This document shows positions 1 to 7,685 of a stretch of 35,802 nucleotides of DNA, in pieces. The position numbers and the translations under genes are program-made. The notes beneath the pieces were generated by a model. The model did no database searches and had not been told where the DNA came from. It saw only the letters and a list, made by a program, of their open reading frames with translations. The number at the start of each line of letters is the position of its first letter. Position 1 is the first letter of the stretch. Source of the DNA: Pseudodesulfovibrio sp. (GTDB taxonomy: Bacteria; Desulfobacterota; Desulfovibrionia; Desulfovibrionales; Desulfovibrionaceae); NCBI GenBank assembly GCA_022712815.1, contig JAFLJW010000404.1, positions 1 to 35,802 of the forward strand. Direction: 5' to 3'.

Positions 1-210
1 GAACTGACAAGGCTCATTGCCGAATCCGTCACCATTCCGGTCATCGCCTCCGGCGGTGCAGGCTCTCCTCAGCACATGGTCGAGGCTGTGACTGAAGGCC
101 GCGCCACAGCAGCCCTCATCGCATCCATCGTGCATTACGGAGAATACACCATCACGGACTTGAAAAAATACATGTCCGATGCAGGCGTGCAAACCCGGTC
201 TATCTGGTAG
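1..210 (+). CDS. hisF: Imidazole glycerol phosphate synthase subunit HisF, C-terminal part
   Basis: This is the last 69 codons of a gene that begins before the window, open from base 1 to a TAG at 208-210. HisF is the cyclase subunit of imidazole glycerol phosphate synthase; with HisH it converts PRFAR and ammonia to IGP and AICAR in histidine biosynthesis. The fragment shows the late beta/alpha-barrel phosphate-binding strand (VIASGGAGSPQHM), then an ALIASIVHYGEYTI segment and the terminal helix ending VQTRSIW, all typical of the HisF C-terminus. A rho-independent terminator follows 20 bases after the stop. The N-terminal half cannot be judged here. Confidence 0.93.
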   Translation, partial: ELTRLIAESVTIPVIASGGAGSPQHMVEAVTEGRATAALIASIVHYGEYTITDLKKYMSDAGVQTRSIW

Positions 211-230
211 TCGCCTGCTGACAAACAAAA

Positions 231-262
231 AGCCGCTTCCTGTGAGGGAGGCGGCTTTTCTG
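231..262 (+). terminator. Rho-independent terminator after hisF
   Basis: A ten-base-pair stem (agccgcttcc 231-240 with ggaggcggct 247-256, two G-U pairs) is followed by a T-rich tract. It lies just after the hisF stop and is in the right orientation to end that transcript. Confidence 0.85.
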
Positions 263-307
263 TTTTGAAACAATATTTTTGCTCAGAATACTGACAAAAT
301 CATTCTG

Positions 308-398
308 GCAGATTGTTGAAAAAGGTTCGAGTGCCAGGCGCAATAAAAGTTCAAAACCAAAGCGTACTTCCTGTACGTTAGGATTTGAACTTTTTGCA
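308..398. repeat. Palindromic repeat element, probably truncated; may end the moaC transcript
   Basis: The outer arms aaaagttcaaa (345-355) and tttgaactttt (384-394) are perfect inverse complements. They enclose an inner hairpin cgtac-ttcct-gtacg (363-377). Upstream, the stretch beginning gattgttgaaaaaggttcg (311 onward) resembles the outer end of intergenic palindromic elements that I recall as multicopy in Desulfovibrio-type genomes; the matching right-hand arm is not seen beyond about 398, so this copy looks truncated. Read on the minus strand, the hairpin with its T-rich arm could terminate the DUF4340-rpoZ-dnaJ-moaC transcript. Multicopy status is inference. Confidence 0.55.
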
Positions 399-486
399 GC
401 GGACCTAGGGCATAAGTTCTTGTAAGCCTTGAAGACTCGGCAACAAATCACTTAACGACGCAATCGGGCCTTTATCAGCAACCTGT

Positions 487-966
487 TTATTCAGCTCGAA
501 AGGTTCCGCTCTTGCCTCCGCTCTTGAAAACCAGACGGCAATTGTCGATGATGATATCTTTCTGAACGGCCTTGCACATGTCGTAGATAGTTGCGGCAGC
601 CACTTGAGCCCCAATCAGAGCCTCCATCTCGATACCGGTCTTGTACGTGGTCCGAACCTCTGCCTCCAACTCGATGGTGGAATCTGCATCATCAACGCTG
701 AACCGGATGTCCACATAGCTGATGGGCAAAGGATGACACATGGGAATCATGTCAGCAGTCCGCTTGGCGGCCTGGATACCGGCGATCTTGGCTGTTGTCA
801 GCACATCGCCCTTGGGAAGGGCATTTTCCTTGAGCAAGGACAGGGTCTCGGGTGACAGGCGAACAAGGCAACGGACTATGGCCGTGCGTTGTGAGTCCTT
901 TTTAGCGGAGACATCAACCATCCGGGCATTGCCGTCACTGTCCATATGAGAAAATCCGTCACTCAT
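487..966 (-). CDS. moaC: Cyclic pyranopterin monophosphate synthase MoaC
   Basis: MoaC carries out the second half of step one of molybdenum cofactor synthesis, converting 3',8-cyclo-GTP (made by MoaA) to cPMP. The 159-residue protein is normal length and collinear with E. coli MoaC: N-terminal FSHMD, MVDVSAK, KGDVLTTAKIAGIQAAKRT, MCHPLPIS, TGIEMEAL and the catalytic IYDMCKAVQKD segment with Asp129 and Lys132. The end KSGGKSG is also characteristic. The start at 966 has a gggaga ribosome binding site inside the end of dnaJ, and only 3 bases separate it from the dnaJ stop. It is the last gene of the minus-strand operon, with a palindromic element downstream. Molybdenum/tungsten enzymes such as formate dehydrogenases are plentiful in sulfate reducers. 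Confidence 0.96.
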   Translation of the reverse strand: MSDGFSHMDSDGNARMVDVSAKKDSQRTAIVRCLVRLSPETLSLLKENALPKGDVLTTAKIAGIQAAKRTADMIPMCHPLPISYVDIRFSVDDADSTIELEAEVRTTYKTGIEMEALIGAQVAAATIYDMCKAVQKDIIIDNCRLVFKSGGKSGTFRAE

Positions 967-969
967 ACT

Positions 970-2088
970 CTATTCTCCCATGACCTTGTCTTTGGCCTTT
1001 TTGAAGAAATCCTTGGCCTTGGTGGTCAATTTGCTCGCCTCAATATTGGCGAATTCCTCAAGAAGCTCTTCCTGTCGCGAATTGAGTCGAGTCGGCGTCT
1101 TGACCTTGATCTCTATGAGCAAATCACCCTCGTGCGCACTTCCCAAATGGGGAAGGCCAAGACCACGAAGTCGGAACACCTCTCCACTCTGTGTACCCTT
1201 GGGTATATCCAGCTTCACAGGATCATCCAGAGTCGGAACCTCCAGACGATGACCAAGAGCAGCTTCCACAAAGGAAATTTCACGACCGAGGATCAGATTC
1301 TGTCCCTGGCGGGCAAAGGTATCATCGGGTTCGACACGGATAACAACGTAGAGATCACCCGGAGGCCCTCCATTGATACCACCCTCTCCTTCGCCCCGAA
1401 GACGAAGACGGGAATTATTATCCACACCTGCCGGAATCCGAACATTCAGCTCTTTATCCGTAATAACTGAACCCCGTCCCATGCATTCGGAACAAGGATC
1501 AATGATAGTCTGCCCGACACCACGGCATTGCGGACAGGTCACGGAAATACGAAAGAATCCCTGAGCCTGCTGCATGGTGCCGGAACCACCGCATTGGGAA
1601 CATGTCACAGGCTCGGTGCCAGGGGCAGATCCACTTCCATCGCAGGTGGGACAGGAAATCTCGACCGGAATTTGAATCTCGACTTCAGCACCTTTGGCAG
1701 CTTCCCTGAATGAAATATCAAGGTTGTACCTCAGGTCCGAGCCAGCCCGAGGACGATTTGCGCCCCCCCGGCCTCTGGATGAAAACCCGAAAACTTCGCC
1801 GAAAATATCACTGAATGATCCAAAAATATCCTCGTTGCTGGAAAACCCGGAAAAACCGTTACCGCTCATACCTTCGTGACCGAAATGATCATAGGTCTGA
1901 CGCTTTTCAGCTTTACCGAGAACTTCATACGCTTCGGCGGCTTCCTTGAATTTTGACTCGGCGTCGGGATCATCCTGATTGCGATCAGGATGAAACTCGA
2001 ATGCCCGTTTGCGATAGGCCGATTTGATCTCATCCTGCGAAGCGTTTCGCTCAACACCGAGGACGTCATAATAATCGAGTTTGGCCAT
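970..2088 (-). CDS. dnaJ: Chaperone DnaJ (Hsp40)
   Basis: This is a full-length 372-residue type I J-protein that stimulates DnaK ATPase and delivers unfolded clients in the cytoplasm. The domain order is classical. A J domain (1-70) carries HPD at 33-35. A Gly/Phe-rich linker (about 72-115) follows. The cysteine-rich domain has four CxxCxGxG repeats starting at C146, C163, C185 and C199 for two zinc ions. The C-terminal beta domains come last. The gene follows rpoZ by 2 bases and has no close Shine-Dalgarno sequence, so translation may be coupled to rpoZ. Co-transcription with rpoZ and moaC rather than dnaK/grpE suggests a housekeeping rather than heat-shock transcript, which is inference. 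Confidence 0.97.
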   Translation of the reverse strand: MAKLDYYDVLGVERNASQDEIKSAYRKRAFEFHPDRNQDDPDAESKFKEAAEAYEVLGKAEKRQTYDHFGHEGMSGNGFSGFSSNEDIFGSFSDIFGEVFGFSSRGRGGANRPRAGSDLRYNLDISFREAAKGAEVEIQIPVEISCPTCDGSGSAPGTEPVTCSQCGGSGTMQQAQGFFRISVTCPQCRGVGQTIIDPCSECMGRGSVITDKELNVRIPAGVDNNSRLRLRGEGEGGINGGPPGDLYVVIRVEPDDTFARQGQNLILGREISFVEAALGHRLEVPTLDDPVKLDIPKGTQSGEVFRLRGLGLPHLGSAHEGDLLIEIKVKTPTRLNSRQEELLEEFANIEASKLTTKAKDFFKKAKDKVMGE

Positions 2089-2090
2089 GA

Positions 2091-2327
2091 TTACTTATCG
2101 GTATCCTCTGGAAACTCGATATCCACATTGGCCTCGGGAATCGGACGAGCAGGAAGAATCTTGCCCGCAGCGACTTCACGCAGGGAACTGACGATTTCCT
2201 TGTTGTCGCACTCGACCAAAGGCTCGTAACCTTCACGATACTGCTTGACCCGCCTGATGCTCATCTGGGTAATGAGAAAGCGGTTGCTCACCTTTGCCAG
2301 ACAATCTTCAACTGTGATCCGTGCCAT
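2091..2327 (-). CDS. rpoZ: RNA polymerase omega subunit RpoZ
   Basis: This is a small (78-residue) omega subunit that helps fold and assemble the beta' subunit of RNA polymerase. It begins MARITVEDCLAKVSNRF, the usual omega opening, and contains the ITQMSIRRVKQ helix. The start at 2327 is chosen over an upstream in-frame start at 2351 because taaggaga lies at optimal distance before it and all omega homologues start at MARIT. It is 30 bases downstream of the DUF4340 gene and 2 bases upstream of dnaJ, consistent with one operon. Confidence 0.95.
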   Translation of the reverse strand: MARITVEDCLAKVSNRFLITQMSIRRVKQYREGYEPLVECDNKEIVSSLREVAAGKILPARPIPEANVDIEFPEDTDK

Positions 2328-2357
2328 GATATTCTCCTTAACTACGTTCAAAAAATA

Positions 2358-3701
2358 CTATTGTTTGTTGTTTCCACCAGGATTGGCTGGAAACATACCT
2401 TGTAAATCTTTCAATAATCTGCTCGAAACGGGATAATACATCCCGCCATCATTTTTCATCCAGCACTGCCCCTGAGGCAATTGAGGGTCCGCATAGAACG
2501 TCATCGCCGTCAACTTCACGCCTTTTTCATCCAGAAGCATGCAATACATGAGTTCAATGGCAGAGTCAGGTAAATTGTTGAGCGGCAATGCTTCGAACTG
2601 TAGTTCAGTAAATCGCCAAAGCGCCATGTCAATACCAGGAACGTCTTTTTGTCCGCTATCAATACGCCAGCCTGTCTTGCCTCGTTCAATCGAGTACAAT
2701 TTATCACCATGGGCAACAACAAAACGAGCTACGATCCCGATATCAAGCTTAACCACAGTCCGCCCCTGAATATCAAACGCGCTGCGAACCAGTTCCCCGA
2801 CACTTTCCGCATCCAGCAGAAACGGAACAGTAAGCCAGGAAGATTTGCCAAGATACATACCGGGATCATCTTTTACGGCAAAAAAATCGACCTGAGCCGG
2901 CGTCTCATCTTTTCCCACCCAGAGCTTGATGGTCAGGGCGGGCATTTTCGTGTCCGCTACCACGGGTTCCAGAACAAGATTAGTGGCACGAAGCAATGCC
3001 AACGCATGCAGATACAGCTTCAACTCGGAATCAGATGCTGGCTTCTCCTTGAGATATCCGGGCAGAGCAAAGAAAAAACCTTGCTTGCGTTTTTCCACAA
3101 GCCAATTGGAACCAAAAAGTTGCATCAGTTGCAGCTTGCTGACAACCTCTTCATCGAAATGAAAAACTCTGGTGTCAAAAAAATGTGTTGCGGGCAGACC
3201 AAGCTGCCCCATGGTTTTCTTGTCAAATTCATAGACAAGACCAGGGTTGTCAGAACTCCATCCATAGACGGTGCCAGCCTCATCAGAAGTGAGCTTCAAC
3301 GTCAGAGATTTATTCGTTTCCCCTTCAAAATTGACGATAATCTTGAGTTCCGGGGCATCCAATCCGTACTCTTCCGGACCACCCTGATCAAAACCGCCAA
3401 TGGAACGATAGGGTGTCAAATCAGCCAACTGGGCCAGATAACCCGAGACTCTGTCCGGAAGCACTCGTGCGGTGATATTCCAGGAGGCTCCGGGAACCTG
3501 AGCTTCCCACCCGTCCGTGAGTGCCTTCAGCATGTATGTTCCTTTGGCCGCCTGAACATGAATGGACCGGGTGCCATCAAAGGAACGCGACAACCAACGC
3601 GTGTTGTCGAAGCTCTTCTTGTCTAATGACTTGTACCAATAGATGCCACCGGCCAAGCTTGCCAGCAGTACTAGTGTTATCAAGGACATTACATATTTCA
3701 A
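2358..3701 (-). CDS. DUF4340 domain-containing membrane-anchored protein
   Basis: A 447-residue protein with one N-terminal transmembrane segment (about residues 6-22, VMSLITLVLLASLAGGIYWY) followed by a large extracytoplasmic beta-rich region. It contains repeated motifs such as WLVEKRKQGFFF, YGLDAPELKIIVNFEG and AGTVYGWSSDNPGLVYEFD, typical of DUF4340. In other bacteria DUF4340 proteins accompany ABC transporters of the GldG type, but no such partner is here. I favour a TTG start at 3701 because ggagg sits nine bases before it; an ATG at 3689 in the same frame is the alternative and is 21 bases from that site. It leads the rpoZ-dnaJ-moaC operon. The molecular role is unknown. Confidence 0.8.
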   Translation of the reverse strand: MKYVMSLITLVLLASLAGGIYWYKSLDKKSFDNTRWLSRSFDGTRSIHVQAAKGTYMLKALTDGWEAQVPGASWNITARVLPDRVSGYLAQLADLTPYRSIGGFDQGGPEEYGLDAPELKIIVNFEGETNKSLTLKLTSDEAGTVYGWSSDNPGLVYEFDKKTMGQLGLPATHFFDTRVFHFDEEVVSKLQLMQLFGSNWLVEKRKQGFFFALPGYLKEKPASDSELKLYLHALALLRATNLVLEPVVADTKMPALTIKLWVGKDETPAQVDFFAVKDDPGMYLGKSSWLTVPFLLDAESVGELVRSAFDIQGRTVVKLDIGIVARFVVAHGDKLYSIERGKTGWRIDSGQKDVPGIDMALWRFTELQFEALPLNNLPDSAIELMYCMLLDEKGVKLTAMTFYADPQLPQGQCWMKNDGGMYYPVSSRLLKDLQGMFPANPGGNNKQ

Positions 3702-3802
3702 TGGGGTATCCCTCCAAAGGAACACGAAGACGGACATGCTGACACAAAGGCAATTCCATACCACAACCGGTGAGGAAGCTTGCTAAGCTGCCCCAAGCCC
3801 TC

Positions 3803-3831
3803 TTGCAAGTCAAGCAAGAATAATCTATCAG
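3803..3831 (+). promoter_or_regulatory. Candidate sigma70-type promoter for the PP-loop gene
   Basis: ttgcaa (3803-3808) and tatcag (3826-3831) are separated by 17 bases, about 50 bases before the start at 3881. Each box matches the consensus at four or five positions. The stretch also separates the divergent DUF4340 gene; no equally good minus-strand promoter was found in it. Confidence 0.4.
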
Positions 3832-3880
3832 CCTCACCGGGTCTGCATCCTATAACAAAAAAAGGGCGGGATAAAAACAT

Positions 3881-4630
3881 ATGGCATCATGGGGCAAACT
3901 TACCTACGCACAAAAAAAATGCGTCTCAGCCACAGGCAAACTCATGCAGCAAACCGACATGGTCTCAAGAGGGGCACGCATCGGCATTGCCGCCTCTGGA
4001 GGAGTCGACAGTTTCCTGATGCTCAAGGTGCTGACAATAAGGAAAGCCATCATGCCTTTTCCTGTCGAATTGATGGCATTGCATGTCAATGCAGGGTTTG
4101 ACAAGGAGTCCCATCTTCCCCTCGTCGACTGGTGTGCGGACCACGGGGTACCGGCACATATTGAAATGACAGAATATGGACCACGCGCCCATTCTGACGA
4201 AAACAGGAGAAACTCTCCCTGTTTCTATTGTAGTATGCTCCGCAGAAAACGGCTCTTTGAACTTTGCCGCGACTACAACCTCACCCATTTGGCCTTCGGA
4301 CACAATGCAGATGACAATGTCACCACCTTTTTCATGAATATTCTTCAAAACGGTCGCGTTGCCGGCCTGTCTGTCAACGAACCTTTCTTTGACGGCACGC
4401 TCAACGTCATTCGTCCCACGCTGCTGCTTGATAAAAAAACCGTCCTCACAGCCTCCAGACAATGGAAACTGCCGGTATGGGAAAATATCTGCCCGTCCAA
4501 TGGATATACAAAACGTGACGAAATTCAGAATTGGTTGCGTCTGGCCTGGAAAAAAGATAAGCATATAAAAAACAACGTGTTCAATGCGATAACTCGTCAA
4601 CAGGTTGACTTGACAAGTAAAAAAGTCTAG
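3881..4630 (+). CDS. TtcA/TilS-family PP-loop ATPase, likely tRNA-thiolation enzyme
   Basis: A 249-residue N-type ATP pyrophosphatase. The PP-loop SGGVDS is at 39-44, a CxxC pair (CFYC, 114-117) follows, then the AFGHNADDN motif, and a further Cys lies in WENICPSNG. This arrangement (PP-loop, CxxC, late Cys) matches TtcA-type enzymes that bind an Fe-S cluster and thiolate cytidine 32 of tRNA, but the protein is shorter than E. coli TtcA and has SGGVDS in place of SGGKDS, so the tRNA substrate is uncertain. The ribosome binding site is weak (gggcggg). The promoter of the following gene overlaps its 3' end, so the two are probably separate transcripts. Confidence 0.75.
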   Translation: MASWGKLTYAQKKCVSATGKLMQQTDMVSRGARIGIAASGGVDSFLMLKVLTIRKAIMPFPVELMALHVNAGFDKESHLPLVDWCADHGVPAHIEMTEYGPRAHSDENRRNSPCFYCSMLRRKRLFELCRDYNLTHLAFGHNADDNVTTFFMNILQNGRVAGLSVNEPFFDGTLNVIRPTLLLDKKTVLTASRQWKLPVWENICPSNGYTKRDEIQNWLRLAWKKDKHIKNNVFNAITRQQVDLTSKKV

Positions 4631-4638
4631 ACTATTAA
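4610..4638 (+). promoter_or_regulatory. Sigma70-type promoter for the M23 peptidase gene
   Basis: A perfect TTGACA (4610-4615) is followed after exactly 17 bases by tattaa (4633-4638). It straddles the stop codon of the upstream gene. A small hairpin (gaggc 4649-4653 with gcctc 4660-4664) lies in the predicted leader. Confidence 0.6.
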
Positions 4639-4692
4639 AGTTATCGTTGAGGCCGAGGTGCCTCTTTAATACTCTAAACGACTGGAAAGGCT

Positions 4693-5598
4693 ATGCTTTT
4701 CAGAAAATATCAGATTGTTGTCTTTAAAGACAAACAGGGTTCTTGCAAAAAATTCCAGTTGCGAGGCTGGTTTATTATTACCTTTTTCTTTGTCATGGTT
4801 GGTATGGCCGCAGGAAATGCTATCCTCTGGGAAAAATATAATAACCATTCGCGTGTTGAAAAAGGTCTGAATATTGCTGAAAAAACCGTTCAGGAACAAA
4901 AGACTCAACTTCTAAGCCTTTCCCAAAAAATAACCGCCCTGCAAAAAAATCTTGGCCGCATCAGGGATTTTGACTCCAAATTGAGAGTCATGATCAATCT
5001 GGATCAGGATGGCGGTCAGGCGGCGTCTTCCAAGGGTGGCCCGACCAACGAGAATTTCTCCAAGGGTTATCTCCCTTTGTATCGCCAGGAACTCCTTGCT
5101 CGCAAGATGCACGAATTCCTGAGTCAGCTGAATGTCGAAGCCAGACTTGAAGAAGTCAGGCAGCAGGAAATCATGCATACCCTGCGCAATAATCAGAATA
5201 TTCTGGAAGCGACTCCCTCCATCTGGCCCACGTCTGGATGGGTAACTTCTGGATTTGCTTGGAGAACTTCACCATTCACCGGTAAGCGTGAATTTCATAA
5301 GGGTATCGACATTTCCGCCCCAAGAGGGACACCTATATATGCACCTGCACGCGGCACCATTACTTTCTCTGGCCGCGATGGTTCCTACGGACTCAGCATA
5401 CGCCTGAAACACAATGCCAGTCTGGCCACTCGTTTTGCCCACCTTCACCGCATCGCCATCAAGAGTGGTCAGGTCGTAACAAGGGGTGAATTGATCGGAT
5501 ATGTGGGCAATACAGGCCGCAGCACTGGTCCGCATCTTCATTATGAAGTTCGTCTAAATGGTGTACCGGTCAACCCGAAACGCTATATTCTGAACTAA
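4693..5598 (+). CDS. Membrane-anchored M23 family metallopeptidase
   Basis: A 301-residue envelope protein: an N-terminal transmembrane helix (about residues 26-47), a coiled-coil stalk (about 55-150) and a C-terminal LytM/M23 domain. The zinc ligands and catalytic residues are intact: the H-x3-D of FHKGIDISAPRG, HLHRIAIKSG and the HxH of GPHLHYEV. Such proteins cut peptidoglycan cross-links, or act through EnvC/NlpD-like scaffolding when the ligands are missing; here all are present, so it is likely an active endopeptidase. The ribosome binding site is ggaaagg before the ATG. It has its own promoter and terminator and is therefore monocistronic. Its place just before the flagellar operon may be incidental. 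Confidence 0.9.
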   Translation: MLFRKYQIVVFKDKQGSCKKFQLRGWFIITFFFVMVGMAAGNAILWEKYNNHSRVEKGLNIAEKTVQEQKTQLLSLSQKITALQKNLGRIRDFDSKLRVMINLDQDGGQAASSKGGPTNENFSKGYLPLYRQELLARKMHEFLSQLNVEARLEEVRQQEIMHTLRNNQNILEATPSIWPTSGWVTSGFAWRTSPFTGKREFHKGIDISAPRGTPIYAPARGTITFSGRDGSYGLSIRLKHNASLATRFAHLHRIAIKSGQVVTRGELIGYVGNTGRSTGPHLHYEVRLNGVPVNPKRYILN

Positions 5599-5621
5599 CC
5601 GGCTTGAAAACAGTGTATTTG

Positions 5622-5666
5622 AATGGCCCTTTTGGAACCAGACTTTCCAAAAGGGCCATTTTTTAT
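5622..5666 (+). terminator. Strong rho-independent terminator
   Basis: aatggccctttt-gg and cc-aaaagggccatt form a long near-perfect stem ending at 5660, followed by a T-run. It separates the peptidase gene from the flagellar operon; its A/T symmetry would let it act in both directions. Confidence 0.9.
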
Positions 5667-5724
5667 TATTATAAAACAAGCAAGCCCTGCCCAACCTTGA
5701 AAAACCTTTTGCTCTCACATTCAC

Positions 5725-5741
5725 TTGGTTCAGGTTTTGCA
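5725..5741 (+). promoter_or_regulatory. Candidate sigma54 (-24/-12) promoter before fliR
   Basis: The sequence ttggttcaggttttgcaa has GG at 5727-5728 and GC at 5739-5740 with exactly ten bases between, and a perfect TTGCA -12 element; the -24 element lacks only the CAC part. Class II flagellar genes are often RpoN-dependent in polarly flagellated bacteria. The expected start point, about 12 bases after GC, falls at or next to the fliR ATG (5753), which is odd. Confidence 0.45.
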
Positions 5742-5752
5742 AAGACTATCTA

Positions 5753-6541
5753 ATGAATATTTTCGGATTCAGCCCAAATGATCTTCTCAGCTACTTTCTG
5801 ACGCTCTTTCGTATTAGCGTTATCCTGTTCCTGCTGCCTTTTTTTGGTGGCAGAACAATCCCCAATCCAGTCAAGGGAGCCCTCCTTCTGGTCCTCTCGC
5901 TGGCGCTGTGGCCACACCTTTCCTTTCCCGGAACAATGATGCCTGTCGGTTGGAACATAGCCTTGATGTTCTTCGGGGAACTCATGCTGGGACTCATTCT
6001 CGGCATGATGATTCAGTTTCTTTTCGGAGCAGTCCAGTTGGGCGGTCAGATCATCGGCTTTCAGATGGGGTTTGCAATGGTCAATGTTATTGACCCAATT
6101 ACTGGTGTCAGCAACGCCGTGACCGCACATTTTCTTTATATGTGTACCATGTTGACCTTCCTGGTCTTGAATGGTCACCTTTTATTATTGAAAACTGTCG
6201 CCCTCAGTTTCGAATACATCCCTCCTGGAGGGCTATTGCTGACACCCGGGCTTGCCAACCATCTCTTTGAATTTTCGAATATAATGTTTGTTCTGGCAAT
6301 CAAGATAGCTGCCCCGGTCATGGCCGCACTGTTTCTTGTTGATCTCGCCCTGGCTCTTATTTCACGGGCAGCTCCGCAAATGCATGTCCTTGTCCTCGGC
6401 TTTCCGATCAAGATTACTGTCGGATTTTTTTTCCTCGGCTTCCTCTTTACACTCATGTCCACTTATGTTGGTGATTTTCTTCGTGAATTGGACCCTATTT
6501 ACAGGGCTGTCATGAAACTTGGGTCTCCCAATATTTTTTAA
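5753..6541 (+). CDS. fliR: Flagellar export apparatus protein FliR
   Basis: A 262-residue polytopic membrane protein of the type III flagellar export gate (FliPQR pore complex). It shows the FliR opening pattern with FRISVILFLLPFFGGRTIPNPVKG near residues 19-42, a long hydrophobic core with several transmembrane segments, and the conserved GQIIGFQMGFAMVNVIDP region around residues 98-115. The length is standard. No Shine-Dalgarno sequence is visible before the ATG at 5753, and the candidate sigma54 promoter lies immediately upstream. It is the first gene of the flagellar block, 12 bases before flhB. Confidence 0.95.
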   Translation: MNIFGFSPNDLLSYFLTLFRISVILFLLPFFGGRTIPNPVKGALLLVLSLALWPHLSFPGTMMPVGWNIALMFFGELMLGLILGMMIQFLFGAVQLGGQIIGFQMGFAMVNVIDPITGVSNAVTAHFLYMCTMLTFLVLNGHLLLLKTVALSFEYIPPGGLLLTPGLANHLFEFSNIMFVLAIKIAAPVMAALFLVDLALALISRAAPQMHVLVLGFPIKITVGFFFLGFLFTLMSTYVGDFLRELDPIYRAVMKLGSPNIF

Positions 6542-6553
6542 GAGGATGCTCAA

Positions 6554-7621
6554 ATGATCGGCCAGGAAGATCCAAGTAAAACAGAAAAAGCCACCCCAAA
6601 GCGGCGAGACAAACAAAGGGAAGAGGGGAGTGTTGCGAAAAGTGAAGAAATCACCAAAGCAATGGTCCTTCTATCCGGCGTGCTAGCCCTTCGATTCATG
6701 ATGGGATATTATCAGGAACAATTTACTGAGATATATCAATGGACTTTCCGGGAAGCCATATTCATTGAGATCAATAAATCAAGTGCATATGCCCTGTTCG
6801 CATGGAGCATAAAAAAAATGGCTCTCCTTGTTTTGCCTTTCCTGCTGGTTCTTTTCTTTACCAGTTACATGACCATGCGACTACAAGTCGGCAAACTCTG
6901 GACACTAAAGCCGCTCAAGCCAAAATTCGCCAAGCTGTTCAACATCATGGCGGGACTTAAAAAGATCATGATCAGTCCGGATGCCTTTGTCAAACTGGCC
7001 AAAAGCCTCCTTCAGGCAATCGCTGTCGGTATTGCCCCCTATATTGTCATCAAACAGGAAATGCACAATCTGCTTCCACTCTTTCATGCAGATGTCCGGG
7101 GAATTATCACTTTTCTCCTCACTGTCGGATACAGGATGGCCTGCTATGCCCTTATCCCCATGATGCTCATCGCCATTGTAGATCTGTGGTATCAGCGATG
7201 GAATCATGAAGAAGGTTTGAAAATGACAAAAGAAGAAATCAAAGATGAAAGAAAACAGGCGGAAGGCGATCCGAAGGTAAAGCAGCAACAGCAACAGAAA
7301 ATGATGGAAATGATGATGAGTCATATGTTCAAGGATATTCCAAAAGCAGACGTCGTCATCACCAACCCCACCCACTACGCAATCGCTCTGCAATACGATG
7401 CAATGGTTGCTCCCGCTCCGCTCGTTCTCGCCAAAGGCGTAAACAGAGTTGCTGAACGAATCAAAGAAGTTGCCAAGGAAAACAACATCCCCATCGAACA
7501 GAATGCCCCCTTGGCACAGGCTTTGTATAAGCAAGTGGAAATCGGGGAGACCATCCCGGAGGAACTGTTCCAGGCTGTAGCCGCGATTCTGGCAAAACTT
7601 ACGAAGTTCAAGAATCAATAG
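6554..7621 (+). CDS. flhB: Flagellar export switch protein FlhB
   Basis: A 355-residue protein with four transmembrane segments and a cytoplasmic C-terminal domain that autocleaves to switch export from rod/hook to filament substrates. The N-terminus has the usual GQEDPSKTEKATPKRRDKQR stretch, and the autocleavage motif NPTH is at 271-274 in VVITNPTHYAIAL. One oddity is the cytoplasmic linker just before the cleavage domain (about 240-260), which is unusually rich in Gln and Met. The ribosome binding site is gaggatg. It lies between fliR and flhA, as in many flagellated bacteria. Confidence 0.97.
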   Translation: MIGQEDPSKTEKATPKRRDKQREEGSVAKSEEITKAMVLLSGVLALRFMMGYYQEQFTEIYQWTFREAIFIEINKSSAYALFAWSIKKMALLVLPFLLVLFFTSYMTMRLQVGKLWTLKPLKPKFAKLFNIMAGLKKIMISPDAFVKLAKSLLQAIAVGIAPYIVIKQEMHNLLPLFHADVRGIITFLLTVGYRMACYALIPMMLIAIVDLWYQRWNHEEGLKMTKEEIKDERKQAEGDPKVKQQQQQKMMEMMMSHMFKDIPKADVVITNPTHYAIALQYDAMVAPAPLVLAKGVNRVAERIKEVAKENNIPIEQNAPLAQALYKQVEIGETIPEELFQAVAAILAKLTKFKNQ

Positions 7622-7685
7622 GGGTTACGAAAGGTTAAACACACCTCCGGATTACCGACAAAACAGTCCAAGGGGTGTCAAAAAC

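Noticed and set aside
200..614. Two minus-strand open frames (83 and 69 residues) around the hisF-moaC gap
   Set aside because: They run through the terminator and palindromic repeat, or partly over moaC, and lack a ribosome binding site. The first is simply the translated repeat.
6905..7618. Minus-strand open frame opposite flhB (237 residues)
   Set aside because: Antisense to a well conserved gene; composition is a His/Phe-rich shadow without recognisable domain.
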